A DNA stretch of 64,000 nucleotides, taken from contig NCGK01000001.1 in the NCBI GenBank assembly GCA_002281735.1, positions 202,064-266,063 on the forward strand, given 5' to 3'. Source of the stretch: Gammaproteobacteria bacterium 28-57-27 (GTDB lineage: Bacteria; Pseudomonadota; Gammaproteobacteria; Halothiobacillales; Halothiobacillaceae). The translations under genes were made by a program, and so were the position numbers. Below the pieces are notes generated by a model. It was not told where the DNA came from. It saw only the letters and a program-made list of their open reading frames with translations, and did not search any database. Every line of letters begins with the position of its first letter. Position 1 is the stretch's first letter. Below, piece after piece: positions 27,949 to 36,546 of this stretch.

Positions 27949-29181
27949 ATGAAATTTCGATTTGGCGGTGTTGTTTCCATGCTTGGCGCATTGTTGTTCG
28001 GTTCGGTTCAGCCCGTGACGGCGGCAGAAGCGGCGTATATCGCGGTCAGCAGCGATGTGAGTTTTCAGGCGATGGGGGAGTACGATCAGAGTAAGCTGAA
28101 TCAAATCCTGTCCACGGATCGGCAGGCGTTTGAGACCATCCCTACCGGCTTGAGTTTTCCGCAGGTGGGCAATGCGGTGAGTCTTTATCGGGTGAAGTAC
28201 CGCACGGTCGTCCCGGAAAAAAACAATCGCCCGGTTGAGGTGAGCGGCTTGATCGCGGTTCCCAAGACCAAGCAGGCGTCCTTCCCGATGGTGTCTTATC
28301 AACATGGCACGGTATTCAGTCGCACCGAGGTTCCTTCGTTTCTGGATCAGTCGATGGAAACGCAGCTGATGGTGGCGCAATTCGCCGGTAATGGGTATGT
28401 GGTGATTGGGGCAGACTATATCGGCAAGGGGATTTCTAACGAGCCCGACAGCTATATGGTGAAAGAAAGCACGGCGCAAGCGACCTATGACATGTTGCAG
28501 GCCTCGGGCAAGGTGTTGCAGCACCTCGGCGTCAAGACCGACGATCTGTTTCTGAGCGGCTGGTCACAAGGCGCGTGGGCGACCCAGGTATTTCGCAACC
28601 GGCTTGAATCCTTGCAGGTTCCAGTGAAAGCCGCTGCGACCGCCAGCACACCGAATGACCTGTATCTATTGATGACCCGCTGGATCAATAACCCCACCGC
28701 GCTGGATGTGGATTGGATTGTGGGCACGGCTTCGTTGTTGATCGGCGCGTATGGCGAGTATTACGGTATGCCCGGCTTGAGCGCAGTGGCGGTTAACCCC
28801 GCCTATCAGAAAGCGCAAGACGAGTTTTATAGCAACAAGATCGGTTGGGAAGGGGCTTCCAGCGTATTTCCAAAGAAAGTCGCGGACTTTTTCCAACCGG
28901 GCTTTTCTCAGCAAAGCTCCTTGGTCGCCAACACCTTCTTCCGCCGTTTGCAGGAAAACCAGGCCTATCAATGGCGTTTCAGCACCCCTTCACGTTATTA
29001 CTACGGCGAAGTGGACGAGGTGGTCACACCGTATATCGCCACCTTGCCAGAGGCATATCAAAACACGATCAATGGCGCAGCCGTGAGCGTGGTTTTTGCC
29101 GGTAAAAAAGCCGACCATCGAGGCACGTTTGTCTTTGGCATTCTGGATCAAAAGAAGTGGTTTGATTCCTTGCGCCAGTAA
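27949..29181 (+). CDS. Secreted alpha/beta hydrolase (lipase/esterase-like)
   Basis: 410 aa with a signal peptide (about residues 1-26, cut near VTAAEA) and an alpha/beta-hydrolase core. MVSYQHGTVFSR is the oxyanion region, GYVVIGADYIGKGIS is typical of secreted lipase-like enzymes, and GWSQGAWA is the nucleophile elbow (Ser of GxSxG). Asp in YYGEVDEVVTP and His in KKADHRGTF are plausible triad partners. Substrate unknown. It stands alone between arsJ and a clear terminator. Confidence 0.85.
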   Translation: MKFRFGGVVSMLGALLFGSVQPVTAAEAAYIAVSSDVSFQAMGEYDQSKLNQILSTDRQAFETIPTGLSFPQVGNAVSLYRVKYRTVVPEKNNRPVEVSGLIAVPKTKQASFPMVSYQHGTVFSRTEVPSFLDQSMETQLMVAQFAGNGYVVIGADYIGKGISNEPDSYMVKESTAQATYDMLQASGKVLQHLGVKTDDLFLSGWSQGAWATQVFRNRLESLQVPVKAAATASTPNDLYLLMTRWINNPTALDVDWIVGTASLLIGAYGEYYGMPGLSAVAVNPAYQKAQDEFYSNKIGWEGASSVFPKKVADFFQPGFSQQSSLVANTFFRRLQENQAYQWRFSTPSRYYYGEVDEVVTPYIATLPEAYQNTINGAAVSVVFAGKKADHRGTFVFGILDQKKWFDSLRQ

Positions 29182-29195
29182 GCCACGACGTCAAA

Positions 29196-29220
29196 AAAGG
29201 CCGTTTTTTCAACGGCCTTT
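29196..29220 (+). terminator. Rho-independent terminator after the hydrolase gene
   Basis: Perfect 10-base stem AAAGGCCGTT/AACGGCCTTT with a 5-base loop and A/T-rich flanks, 15 bases after the stop codon. The A-tract on the left means it may also stop transcription from the other side. Confidence 0.88.
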
Positions 29221-29265
29221 ACATTTTGTATACTTTTAATGGTTTAGATCAGAGGAGTAATCGAT

Positions 29266-29622
29266 ATGTCGTTTGTATTGCATTTGATGGATGCCCCCGA
29301 TGTTTTTGACACACCTGGTGCGGTGGATTTTATCGAGGAACAACGCGAGTTCGCTCCGGCGGATAACCCGAAGTTCGACGCTTTTGTGCAGGATATTATC
29401 GAGATTTATCCCGATCTCTCAGAGGACGATCAGGATGGGGATGATGAGCGAAACCTGTGGGATGAAGGGCTGGATAGTGAAGCGTCATATGGCAATGTGA
29501 AGGAGCTGGTGGTCAACGTCGACATCACGGAAGAGGACGTGGAGGCTCTGGTAGCCGCGGCGTCGCGGCATGGTTTGCGTTTGTATGACGAAGAGGGGGA
29601 ATACCTTCACCCAGTCATTTAA
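29266..29622 (+). CDS. Small acidic protein of unknown function
   Basis: 118 aa, strongly acidic (for example DLSEDDQDGDDERNLWDEG), no signal peptide and no cysteines. GAGGAG lies upstream of the ATG with suitable spacing, and the gene follows a strong terminator, which supports a real separate gene. I do not recognise the family. Confidence 0.7.
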   Translation: MSFVLHLMDAPDVFDTPGAVDFIEEQREFAPADNPKFDAFVQDIIEIYPDLSEDDQDGDDERNLWDEGLDSEASYGNVKELVVNVDITEEDVEALVAAASRHGLRLYDEEGEYLHPVI

Positions 29623-29729
29623 GCGCCTGTTTACGATCTCGTGTTCACGATCTCCGGCGCGCGACCCTGCTTCCGCGTGGGAACGCTAAACTTTTCTGCC
29701 AACTTTTCTGCGAGGGTGGTGGTGTCGTT

Positions 29730-30305
29730 TCACCCCGCCCATTCACGCACCACGTCCCACGGATTGCCGCGCACCTTGCCCGTGCAGTCTGTGCTGGGCG
29801 TGCCCATGGCGAGATAGCCATACAGTCGTTCATTCTCTTCAAGCCCAAGCTGGTGCGTCAGCCAGGAATCGGCGCAGCGTTGACCCGAAAGCCACACGCT
29901 GCCGTAGCCTAATGCTTGCGCCATCAGTTGCATGTGTTCCGCCGCCGCGCCAAGCGACATCATCTGCTCCCATTCCGGTACGTTGGCGCTGGCTTGGGGG
30001 TTGAAGATCAACAGGATCAGCAAGGGCGAACGCGTCGGTTTATCACGTTCACGTTCGAGCTGCTCAAAGCTAGCCTCCGGCTGACGACGGTGCAGGCTTT
30101 CGGCGAACAACTCGCCCAAATGCGCCAAGGCCGCGCCGCGCACCAGCAGAAAGCGCCAGGGTTGCAGGCCACCGTGATCGGGTGCGCTCATGGCGGCTTG
30201 CAGGATAAGATCCAGATGCTCGCCTTGTGGCGCGGGTTCGGCAAGATATTTGGCGGGGGTGGCGTGGCGCGCCAGCAGAAGTTCAACGGCTTGGGAGTAG
30301 GGCAT
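29730..30305 (-). CDS. Nitroreductase family protein (YdjA-like)
   Basis: 191-aa FMN-dependent NAD(P)H nitroreductase-fold protein of the small YdjA type. Conserved segments are LARHATPAKYLAEPAP, AMSAPDHGGLQPWRFLLV (FMN-binding), GAAAEHMQLMAQALGYGSVW and GYLAMGTP near the C-terminus. I use ATG 30305 because the family signature begins there; the frame is open to 30365. It lies 19 bases after the aldo/keto reductase gene on the same strand. Physiological substrate unknown. Confidence 0.88.
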   Translation of the reverse strand: MPYSQAVELLLARHATPAKYLAEPAPQGEHLDLILQAAMSAPDHGGLQPWRFLLVRGAALAHLGELFAESLHRRQPEASFEQLERERDKPTRSPLLILLIFNPQASANVPEWEQMMSLGAAAEHMQLMAQALGYGSVWLSGQRCADSWLTHQLGLEENERLYGYLAMGTPSTDCTGKVRGNPWDVVREWAG

Positions 30306-30324
30306 GGAATCAGTCCGGGTATGT

Positions 30325-31359
30325 CTAAGGCGCTGGATTGGGGTAACGACGATGGACAAGCTCAATTTTTTCGCGCAACTCGGCGGGCAAGGTCACATGC
30401 CGTGCAGCAAGGTTCATTTCCAGTTGTGCGGTTGAGGTTGCACCGAGAATCACGCTGCCGACAAAGCCTTGCTCCAGTATAAAAGCAATCGCCATTTGCG
30501 CAGGATCAAGACCAGCTTCGTGGGCGATGCGCACATACTCCGCTGTGGCTTCGGGGACATTGATTTTGGCATAACGCTGGCCGAACTGTGGGAAACGCTG
30601 GATGCGACCCTCTGCTTTTGCATTGCCCAAAAGCTTGCCGCTTAACCAGCTAAACGCCAGCGGGCTGTAGGCCAGAAGCGGTATACCTGCGTAGTGACAG
30701 GCTTCGGCCAAGCCGCTTTCAAAGCTGCGATTGAGCAGGTTATAGGCATTTTGAATCGATGCAATACGCGGCAAGCCGTGCTTTTCCGCCAAGCGCACAA
30801 ACTCGCTTACGCCCCATGGCGTTTCATTGCTTAAACCGATATAGCAAACCTTGCCGGACTGCACAAATTCATCCAGCACTTCAAGCTGCTGCAAAATCGG
30901 TGTGCATTCGCGCACGCGCCCGGCATCAAACGCTGTTTCGCCAAACATCGGCACATAACGATCCGGCCAGTGAATTTGGTAGAGGTCGATGTAGTCGGTA
31001 CGCAAGCGGCGCAGACTGGCTTCCAGTGCTGCACGCATCTGCTTTGCTTCAAGGCGGGAGCCACCACGAATCCAATCATAGCCACGCGCCGGGCCGGTGA
31101 CTTTGCTGGCCAGAATAATATGGTCACGCGCTTGATGCGCCAACCAGTTACCCACATAGGTCTCGCTCAGCCCCTGAGTCGCTGCACGCGGAGGCACGGG
31201 ATACATCTCGGCCACGTCGATAAAGTTCACCCCATGCGCCACAGCCAGATCAAGTTGCGCATGCGCTTCGTCTTCGGTGTTTTGCTCGCCGAAGGTCATG
31301 GTGCCCAAGCTGAGCACGGAAATATCAATATCCGTCCAGCCTAATTTCCGATAACGCAT
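30325..31359 (-). CDS. Aldo/keto reductase, Tas-like
   Basis: 344-aa NADPH-dependent oxidoreductase of the aldo/keto reductase (beta/alpha)8 family, close in length and motifs to Tas: LGTMTFGEQ, FIDVAEMYPVPP (catalytic Asp and Tyr), ILASKVTGPAR (catalytic Lys), YQIHWPDR (His), IGLSNETPWGV, and the cofactor segment VILGATS. Start at ATG 31359 (GAGG 9 bases upstream) rather than the ATG at 31368, which abuts the GAGG. Likely in one unit with the nitroreductase gene. Confidence 0.92.
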   Translation of the reverse strand: MRYRKLGWTDIDISVLSLGTMTFGEQNTEDEAHAQLDLAVAHGVNFIDVAEMYPVPPRAATQGLSETYVGNWLAHQARDHIILASKVTGPARGYDWIRGGSRLEAKQMRAALEASLRRLRTDYIDLYQIHWPDRYVPMFGETAFDAGRVRECTPILQQLEVLDEFVQSGKVCYIGLSNETPWGVSEFVRLAEKHGLPRIASIQNAYNLLNRSFESGLAEACHYAGIPLLAYSPLAFSWLSGKLLGNAKAEGRIQRFPQFGQRYAKINVPEATAEYVRIAHEAGLDPAQMAIAFILEQGFVGSVILGATSTAQLEMNLAARHVTLPAELREKIELVHRRYPNPAP

Positions 31360-31553
31360 TATTTCCATCCTCGTCGTTGAAGCCGCCCAGCAAAGTTTAC
31401 AGATTCGCGGTCAACAATTGCATACCAACGTGATGCACTAACACCCCATGAAACATGAAGTATTAGCGTGATTGCCTGATATGTTGCAAATATTCACAAT
31501 TAACGATGCGTGTTTGACCTAGACTCGGTACAGCAAATTCAGGAGATTTGACT

Positions 31554-32540
31554 ATGCGTATCGCCGTGTTCAGCAGCAAACCCTATGACCGTGACACCTT
31601 CACCGCCGCCAATGCGGCACATGGTCACAGCCTGCAGTTTTTCGAGGCCGCACTGAGTGTGGAAACCTGTAGTCTGGCTGAAGAGGCCGAAGCTGTGTGC
31701 GTGTTTGTGAACGACACGGTGGATGCACATCTGTTGCGCTGCGTGGCCGGATGCGGGGTGAAAACAGTGGCCTTGCGCTGTGCCGGGTTCAATAACGTTG
31801 ATTTGCCCGTGGCCAAAGAGTTGGGAATAAACGTGGTGCGTGTTCCGGCCTATTCGCCGTATGCGGTGGCGGAGCATGCCGTGGTGCTAATGCTGACCCT
31901 GAACCGTAAAACGCACCGTGCCTACAACCGCGTGCGCGAGGGCAATTTTTCGCTCAATGGTTTGCTGGGCTTTGATCTGCACGGTAAAACAGTGGGCATT
32001 GTTGGTACCGGACGCATTGGCGCGGTGCTGGCGAAAATCATGACCGGTTTTGGCTGCACGGTGCTGGCCGAAGATGTGTACCTCAATCCGGATTGTGTAG
32101 CGCTGGGCGTGCAGTATGTTGATCGCCACACCCTATTCAGTCAGAGCGACATCATCAGCCTGCATTGTCCGCTGACGCCGGAAACGCGGCATATCATCAA
32201 TCCTCTGAGCATTGCGCTGATGAAGCATGGAGTGATGCTTATCAATACCGGTCGCGGTGCCTTGATTGAGACCAGGGCAGTGATTGCCGGGCTGAAATCC
32301 GGACATGTTGGCGCGCTGGCTATGGATGTGTACGAGCAGGAAGAAGGCCTGTTTTTTGAGGATCACTCCAATGAAATCATCCAGGATGATTTGCTGGAGC
32401 GCTTGCTGACCTTCCACAATGTGCTGATAACCTCGCATCAGGGTTATTTCACCCGCGAAGCCCTGTCCGCGATTGCTGAAACCACGCTGAATAACCTCAG
32501 TCAGATTGAGCGTGGTGAGGTGTGTGCGAATGCGCTCTAA
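31554..32540 (+). CDS. ldhA: D-lactate dehydrogenase (2-hydroxyacid dehydrogenase)
   Basis: 328-aa NAD-dependent enzyme reducing pyruvate to D-lactate. It has [11 protein letters not shown], the Rossmann motif [15 protein letters not shown], the catalytic Arg in [11 protein letters not shown], Glu in [13 protein letters not shown], and His in [12 protein letters not shown]. The long match to LdhA-type enzymes (LFFEDHS and the HQGYFT end) supports the substrate call. AGGAG (31541-31545) is 8 bases before ATG 31554, so the in-frame TTG at 31548 is not the start. It is followed directly by a multi-hairpin repeat that may end the transcript. Confidence 0.92.
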   Translation: MRIAVFSSKPYDRDTFTAANAAHGHSLQFFEAALSVETCSLAEEAEAVCVFVNDTVDAHLLRCVAGCGVKTVALRCAGFNNVDLPVAKELGINVVRVPAYSPYAVAEHAVVLMLTLNRKTHRAYNRVREGNFSLNGLLGFDLHGKTVGIVGTGRIGAVLAKIMTGFGCTVLAEDVYLNPDCVALGVQYVDRHTLFSQSDIISLHCPLTPETRHIINPLSIALMKHGVMLINTGRGALIETRAVIAGLKSGHVGALAMDVYEQEEGLFFEDHSNEIIQDDLLERLLTFHNVLITSHQGYFTREALSAIAETTLNNLSQIERGEVCANAL

Positions 32541-32545
32541 GTAGA

Positions 32546-32690
32546 TGCTGATTTATTCCATCCATGGAATAAATCAGCAAGCCTCGTTGCGGTACACGCC
32601 CGCAACGGTCTTCACGAATCAATGGCTTGCGCCATTGTTCGTGTTGGGGCATCCATGCCCCAAGCGGAAATCGCTGAATAAATCAGCGTT
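32546..32690. repeat. Multi-hairpin intergenic repeat, copy A
   Basis: Five hairpins in a row. The first has 16-base perfect arms starting TGCTGATTTATTCCAT (32546-32561), with the mirror ending at 32579. The others are GTTGCGG/CCGCAAC (32586-32605), ACGAATCAATGG/CCATTGTTCGT (32614-32642), TTGGGGCAT/ATGCCCCAA (32644-32663) and CGCTGA/TCAGCG (32672-32688). The same order and sequence recur in a diverged copy at 57238-57341, so this is a structured dispersed element rather than a simple terminator. It lies between convergent ldhA and the MacB-like permease gene. Confidence 0.82.
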
Positions 32691-32698
32691 TCCCTAAC

Positions 32699-33904
32699 TC
32701 ACTCGTGCCGCAAGGCCTCGATCGGATCGAGTTGTGCCGCGCGGCGTGCGGGAAAATATCCAAAAATCACGCCGATCGCCGCTGAAAACAAAAACGACAG
32801 CAGGTTGGTCGTTGGGTCGAACAGGTAGGGAAGCTGCATCACTGCCGCCAGGCTAATTGAGGCTACCGTGGCCAGCATAATACCGATCACACCGCCGAGT
32901 GAGGACAGCACCACGGCTTCGATCAGAAATTGCAGTAGGACTTCGCGCTCCAAAGCACCTATCGCCAGACGGATGCCAATCTCGCGGGTGCGCTCAGTCA
33001 CTGACACCAGCATGATGTTCATAATACCTATCCCGCCCACCAGCAGACTCACGGCCGCCACGGCACCGAGCAGGGTGGTCATGACCTTGGTGGTACTGGA
33101 AAGGGTTTCAGTAATTTGACGGGTATCGAGCACGCTGAAGTTGTCATCTTCGTTGTCGGTAATATTGCGCCGCTCGCGCAGTAGCAAAGTGACTTGGCGC
33201 TTGGCTTGTTCGATAGCGGCTTCGTCCTGAATCGAGATGCTCAGCGCCGCAATATCCAGCTTTCCGGTGATGCGCCGTTGCGCGGTTTTCAGTGGCAACA
33301 CAATCACATCGTCTTGATCCGAGCCAAAGGCAGATTGCCCCTTGCTCGCCAGCAAGCCAATGATCTCACAGGAAAATTTTTTCAATCGAATGGATAAGCC
33401 AATCGGGTCTTGCGTGCCAAACAACTCTCGCCTTACAGTCTCGCCGATCACACACACCGCCTGACCGCCGCGTTCTTCAGCTTCGGTAAACTCACGCCCG
33501 GCGGTCAGTTGCCAGCTCCCTGTGGTAAACCACGCATCCGTACTGCCATTCACCGAGGTGCTCCAGTTGCGCGCCCCGGCCACCACGGTCATGCCGCGCG
33601 TGACCGTGGGCGCAATGGCGCGTACCAAGGGGATTTGTTCCTGGATCGCCTGCACATCGGCCATTTTGAAGGCCGGCGCACCGGATGTCGCTCCAGGCCC
33701 CAAGCGTTGCCCGGGACGCACAATCAAAAGATTGCTGCCCAGACTGGACACCTGGTCGGCAATCGCCTGGGTCGCGCCCTTGCCGAGCGTGACCATGGTA
33801 ATCACCGCCGCCACACCGATGACAATACCCAGCATGGTCAGGAATGAACGCAATACATTGCGCCGAATCTCGCGCATGGCGAGCAAAAGCGTACTCCACA
33901 ACAT
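32699..33904 (-). CDS. MacB-like ABC transporter permease
   Basis: 401-aa membrane subunit with four transmembrane helices and a large periplasmic domain between the first and second (about residues 45-275). [23 protein letters not shown] is the N-terminal signature; [23 protein letters not shown] and the C-terminal [19 protein letters not shown] are also conserved in MacB-type permeases. It shares one base with the ATPase gene upstream. Together with the ATPase and the HlyD-like adaptor it forms a tripartite efflux or lipoprotein/peptide export system; the substrate cannot be predicted. Confidence 0.93.
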   Translation of the reverse strand: MLWSTLLLAMREIRRNVLRSFLTMLGIVIGVAAVITMVTLGKGATQAIADQVSSLGSNLLIVRPGQRLGPGATSGAPAFKMADVQAIQEQIPLVRAIAPTVTRGMTVVAGARNWSTSVNGSTDAWFTTGSWQLTAGREFTEAEERGGQAVCVIGETVRRELFGTQDPIGLSIRLKKFSCEIIGLLASKGQSAFGSDQDDVIVLPLKTAQRRITGKLDIAALSISIQDEAAIEQAKRQVTLLLRERRNITDNEDDNFSVLDTRQITETLSSTTKVMTTLLGAVAAVSLLVGGIGIMNIMLVSVTERTREIGIRLAIGALEREVLLQFLIEAVVLSSLGGVIGIMLATVASISLAAVMQLPYLFDPTTNLLSFLFSAAIGVIFGYFPARRAAQLDPIEALRHE

Positions 33905-34614
33905 CAGTCAGGCTCTCCGTTGTGTTGCAGGCGCTCAACGCAACCATCGCGAAAATGAATCACGCGGCGCGCGTATTCCGCCATATCCGGCTCATGCGTC
34001 ACCATAAGCACGGTAATGCCCATGTCCTTATTCAGCGCGGCCATTAACTGCATGATTTCATGGCTGGTTTTGCTGTCCAGGTTGCCGGTGGGCTCGTCGG
34101 CCAACAAGACCTGCGGACGGGTGACAATCGCCCGTGCAATCGCCACACGTTGCTGCTGCCCGCCGGATAACTCGGCAGGTGTGTGGTGGCCAAAACCCTC
34201 CAAACCGACGGATTCAAGCGCAGTCTGTGCCGCTTGATGGCGTGCCGCCAGTTTTTCACCACGATAGAGCAGGGGAAGCTCGACGTTTTCCTGTGCTGTC
34301 GTGCGCGACAGTAGATTGAAGCCTTGGAAGATAAAGCCCAGATAGGTGCGGCGCAGCAGAGCGCGCTGGTTACGATCCAGTTGCTCGACCGGAACCCCCT
34401 GAAACAGGTAACTGCCACTGGTCGGTACATCCAGACAACCCAAAATATTCATCACCGTGGACTTGCCCGATCCGCTCGGCCCCATGACCGCCACAAAGTC
34501 GCCCTGGGTGATGCTCAAATCAACACCGCGCAAGGCTTGGAAGCTGGCCGTGCCACTGCCATAGACCTTGGTGATCTTTTGCAGCTCAATCAGCGGAGTG
34601 GCGGCGTCATTCAT
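33904..34614 (-). CDS. MacB-like ABC transporter ATPase
   Basis: 236-aa ATP-binding subunit of the LolD/MacB group with Walker A GPSGSGKS, signature [15 protein letters not shown] and Walker [13 protein letters not shown]. Unlike E. coli MacB the ATPase and permease are separate proteins. It overlaps the adaptor gene upstream by 4 bases (ATGA) and the permease gene downstream by 1 base, so translation is coupled. Confidence 0.95.
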   Translation of the reverse strand: MNDAATPLIELQKITKVYGSGTASFQALRGVDLSITQGDFVAVMGPSGSGKSTVMNILGCLDVPTSGSYLFQGVPVEQLDRNQRALLRRTYLGFIFQGFNLLSRTTAQENVELPLLYRGEKLAARHQAAQTALESVGLEGFGHHTPAELSGGQQQRVAIARAIVTRPQVLLADEPTGNLDSKTSHEIMQLMAALNKDMGITVLMVTHEPDMAEYARRVIHFRDGCVERLQHNGEPD

Positions 34615-35891
34615 GGTTTTGCGGTCACTTGCTCAACAATCACCGCCGCACCTTCGGTCAGTTCACCGGCTAATACTTCAGTGAGTGTGCCGTCCGTCGG
34701 ACCGACCTTGATGTCGAGGGGGACTGCGCTCCCATTACGCAACACATACACTGTTTGCATGCCATTCCCATTGGCTTCCTTCTTGCCCGCACGCTGCGAG
34801 CTACTGCGCGGCATTTTGGGCACAAGGCTGGATAACACACTCGAACCGGAGTCAGTTGGTTTTATAGGTGTCGCGTTCGGCTTAAAACGCAAGGCAGCGT
34901 TCGGCACCAAAAGAACCTGCTCACGATTCAGTGTGGTGATTTCTGCGGTCGCCGTCATGCCCGGACGCAGGCTTAGATCATCATTATTCACTTCCAGCAC
35001 TGTGGGGTAGGTCACCACGCCTTCCTTGACCTCAGAGCCGAAATTGACCCGCGTGACCGTGGCCGGATAACGCCGATTGCGCCATGCGTCTACGGTAAAC
35101 ACGGCGCTTTGCCCCATTTTGACCTGTCCGACATCCGCCTCATCCACCGAAACAAGCAGCTGCATGCGTGTCAAATCCTCAGCCAGGGAGAAGAGCACGG
35201 GTGCCTGCAAGGAGGCCGCCACGGTTTGTCCCGGCTCCACTTGACGCGCCAGCACCACGCCGTTGATGGGCGAACGAATCTCCGCCTTGGTCAGATTGGT
35301 TTGGTCGGAATTCAGCGTCGCCTCAGCTTGATGCACATTGGCGCGGGCGAGCTCAACATTGGCCTGGGCGCGCGCCAAATTCGCTTCGGCGGTATTGACT
35401 TCAGACGCAGATACCATCTGCCCATTCGAGCGTTTGGATAGTTCATTCAAACGCTTCAACTGGCTCCTGGTTTCGGTCACGGTGGCTTGTGCCACATCCA
35501 CCTGCGCCACACTTGCGGCGAGCGCCGCCTTGGATTTGTTCACCTGATCCTGAAAACGCCGCGCATCCAGGCGCGCCAGCGCCTGCCCTTGGGTCACATG
35601 ATCGTTATCGTCCACCAGCACCGTTTCCAGAATGCCGGAAAGTTCACTGCCCACATCCACCTGATTGATCGGCTCAAGATTACCCGTGGCGGACACCTTG
35701 ACCACCAAGTTACCGAGGCTTGCTGCTTCGGTGGTGTATCTGGGCGCATTGTCTTTCTGTTGTGGACGCAGCACCCACCAAGCACTCGCGCCAATCAGCA
35801 TGATGAGCACAGCAAACCAGAACCAAGGCCGCTTGCGCTTGGCGTGCAATTTAAGCTTGTCTTGAATATCCGGGATGGGAGAGGTGTTCAT
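34611..35891 (-). CDS. MacA/HlyD-family periplasmic adaptor
   Basis: 426-aa membrane fusion protein: a single N-terminal transmembrane anchor (about residues 24-42), a biotinyl-lipoyl-like half (VSATGNLEPINQVDVGSELS), a long Ala/Gln-rich alpha-hairpin (about 110-210), the second lipoyl half (IRSPINGVVLARQVEPGQTV), and beta-barrel and membrane-proximal domains. It links the inner-membrane ABC pump to an outer-membrane channel; none is encoded here. First gene of the three-gene unit. Confidence 0.93.
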   Translation of the reverse strand: MNTSPIPDIQDKLKLHAKRKRPWFWFAVLIMLIGASAWWVLRPQQKDNAPRYTTEAASLGNLVVKVSATGNLEPINQVDVGSELSGILETVLVDDNDHVTQGQALARLDARRFQDQVNKSKAALAASVAQVDVAQATVTETRSQLKRLNELSKRSNGQMVSASEVNTAEANLARAQANVELARANVHQAEATLNSDQTNLTKAEIRSPINGVVLARQVEPGQTVAASLQAPVLFSLAEDLTRMQLLVSVDEADVGQVKMGQSAVFTVDAWRNRRYPATVTRVNFGSEVKEGVVTYPTVLEVNNDDLSLRPGMTATAEITTLNREQVLLVPNAALRFKPNATPIKPTDSGSSVLSSLVPKMPRSSSQRAGKKEANGNGMQTVYVLRNGSAVPLDIKVGPTDGTLTEVLAGELTEGAAVIVEQVTAKP

Positions 35892-36044
35892 GCATGCAAA
35901 CCCGACTGAAACGAAGAGGCGCCGAAAGGCTTCGGCGTGATGGATTCTACACAGTCAGCTTGGGAAGTTTATGCCGGAAGTATGGAGACACGATGGATTT
36001 TTTAATACGAGGGGCTTACGCACATGAAGGGTTTTGCGTAAAAA

Positions 36045-36064
36045 AACCCGCCTGATAGCGGGTT
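36045..36064 (-). terminator. Rho-independent terminator after the Spy-like gene
   Basis: On the minus strand AACCCGC and GCGGGTT form a 7-base stem with a 6-base loop, followed by a run of T. It lies about 30 bases after the stop of the Spy-like gene (36094) and ends the copper-receptor unit. Confidence 0.88.
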
Positions 36065-36093
36065 AGGGTTAGTCTGGCGTAGCTCGCGCGCGG

Positions 36094-36522
36094 TTACTTG
36101 GCCTTGTAAGCCGCAACCACCTTGCCAAATTGCTCGGCAGTCAACAGGCCGCGCAGAAAATCCACGCATTTGGCGCGCATGGTCAACAGCTTGGCTTCGT
36201 TGGCGGTGATTTGTTCGATCAGGCTTTTGCGCTCATCGTCAGCATTCAAGGCCAAAATAGTGCCTCGCAACTTGGTGCGCAGTTCAATTTGCTCCTGTTC
36301 AACCGCTTTGCGCTTGATCGGAGCCTCCGCCATCCAGGCCTCCAGTTTGGCTTTTTGATCCGCGCTTAAACCAAGCGTGTCGGCCTGTGCTTTGACCACA
36401 GGAACCAGTTCGATAATCGGGCTGGCAAGTTGCACAGCAGGCTCTGCCCAAGCAGCAGACTGCGCAGCGATCAGCAGGGTCAAGCCAAAGCCAAGTGCGG
36501 CCAATTTGCGTAAGTTCATCAT
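36094..36522 (-). CDS. Periplasmic Spy/CpxP-like protein
   Basis: 142 aa with a signal peptide (about residues 1-26, ending SAAWAEP) and a helical mature part with the repeated pattern LGLSADQKAKLEAW ... LLTAEQFGKVVAAYK, as in the LTxxQ-type Spy/CpxP chaperones. Contains a single Cys. It lies 24 bases after the TonB-dependent copper receptor gene and shares a terminator, so it is probably co-expressed. A role in envelope stress or copper handling is inferred. Confidence 0.72.
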   Translation of the reverse strand: MMNLRKLAALGFGLTLLIAAQSAAWAEPAVQLASPIIELVPVVKAQADTLGLSADQKAKLEAWMAEAPIKRKAVEQEQIELRTKLRGTILALNADDERKSLIEQITANEAKLLTMRAKCVDFLRGLLTAEQFGKVVAAYKAK

Positions 36523-36546
36523 CGCTCTCCTGAAGATTTAGAAAGG

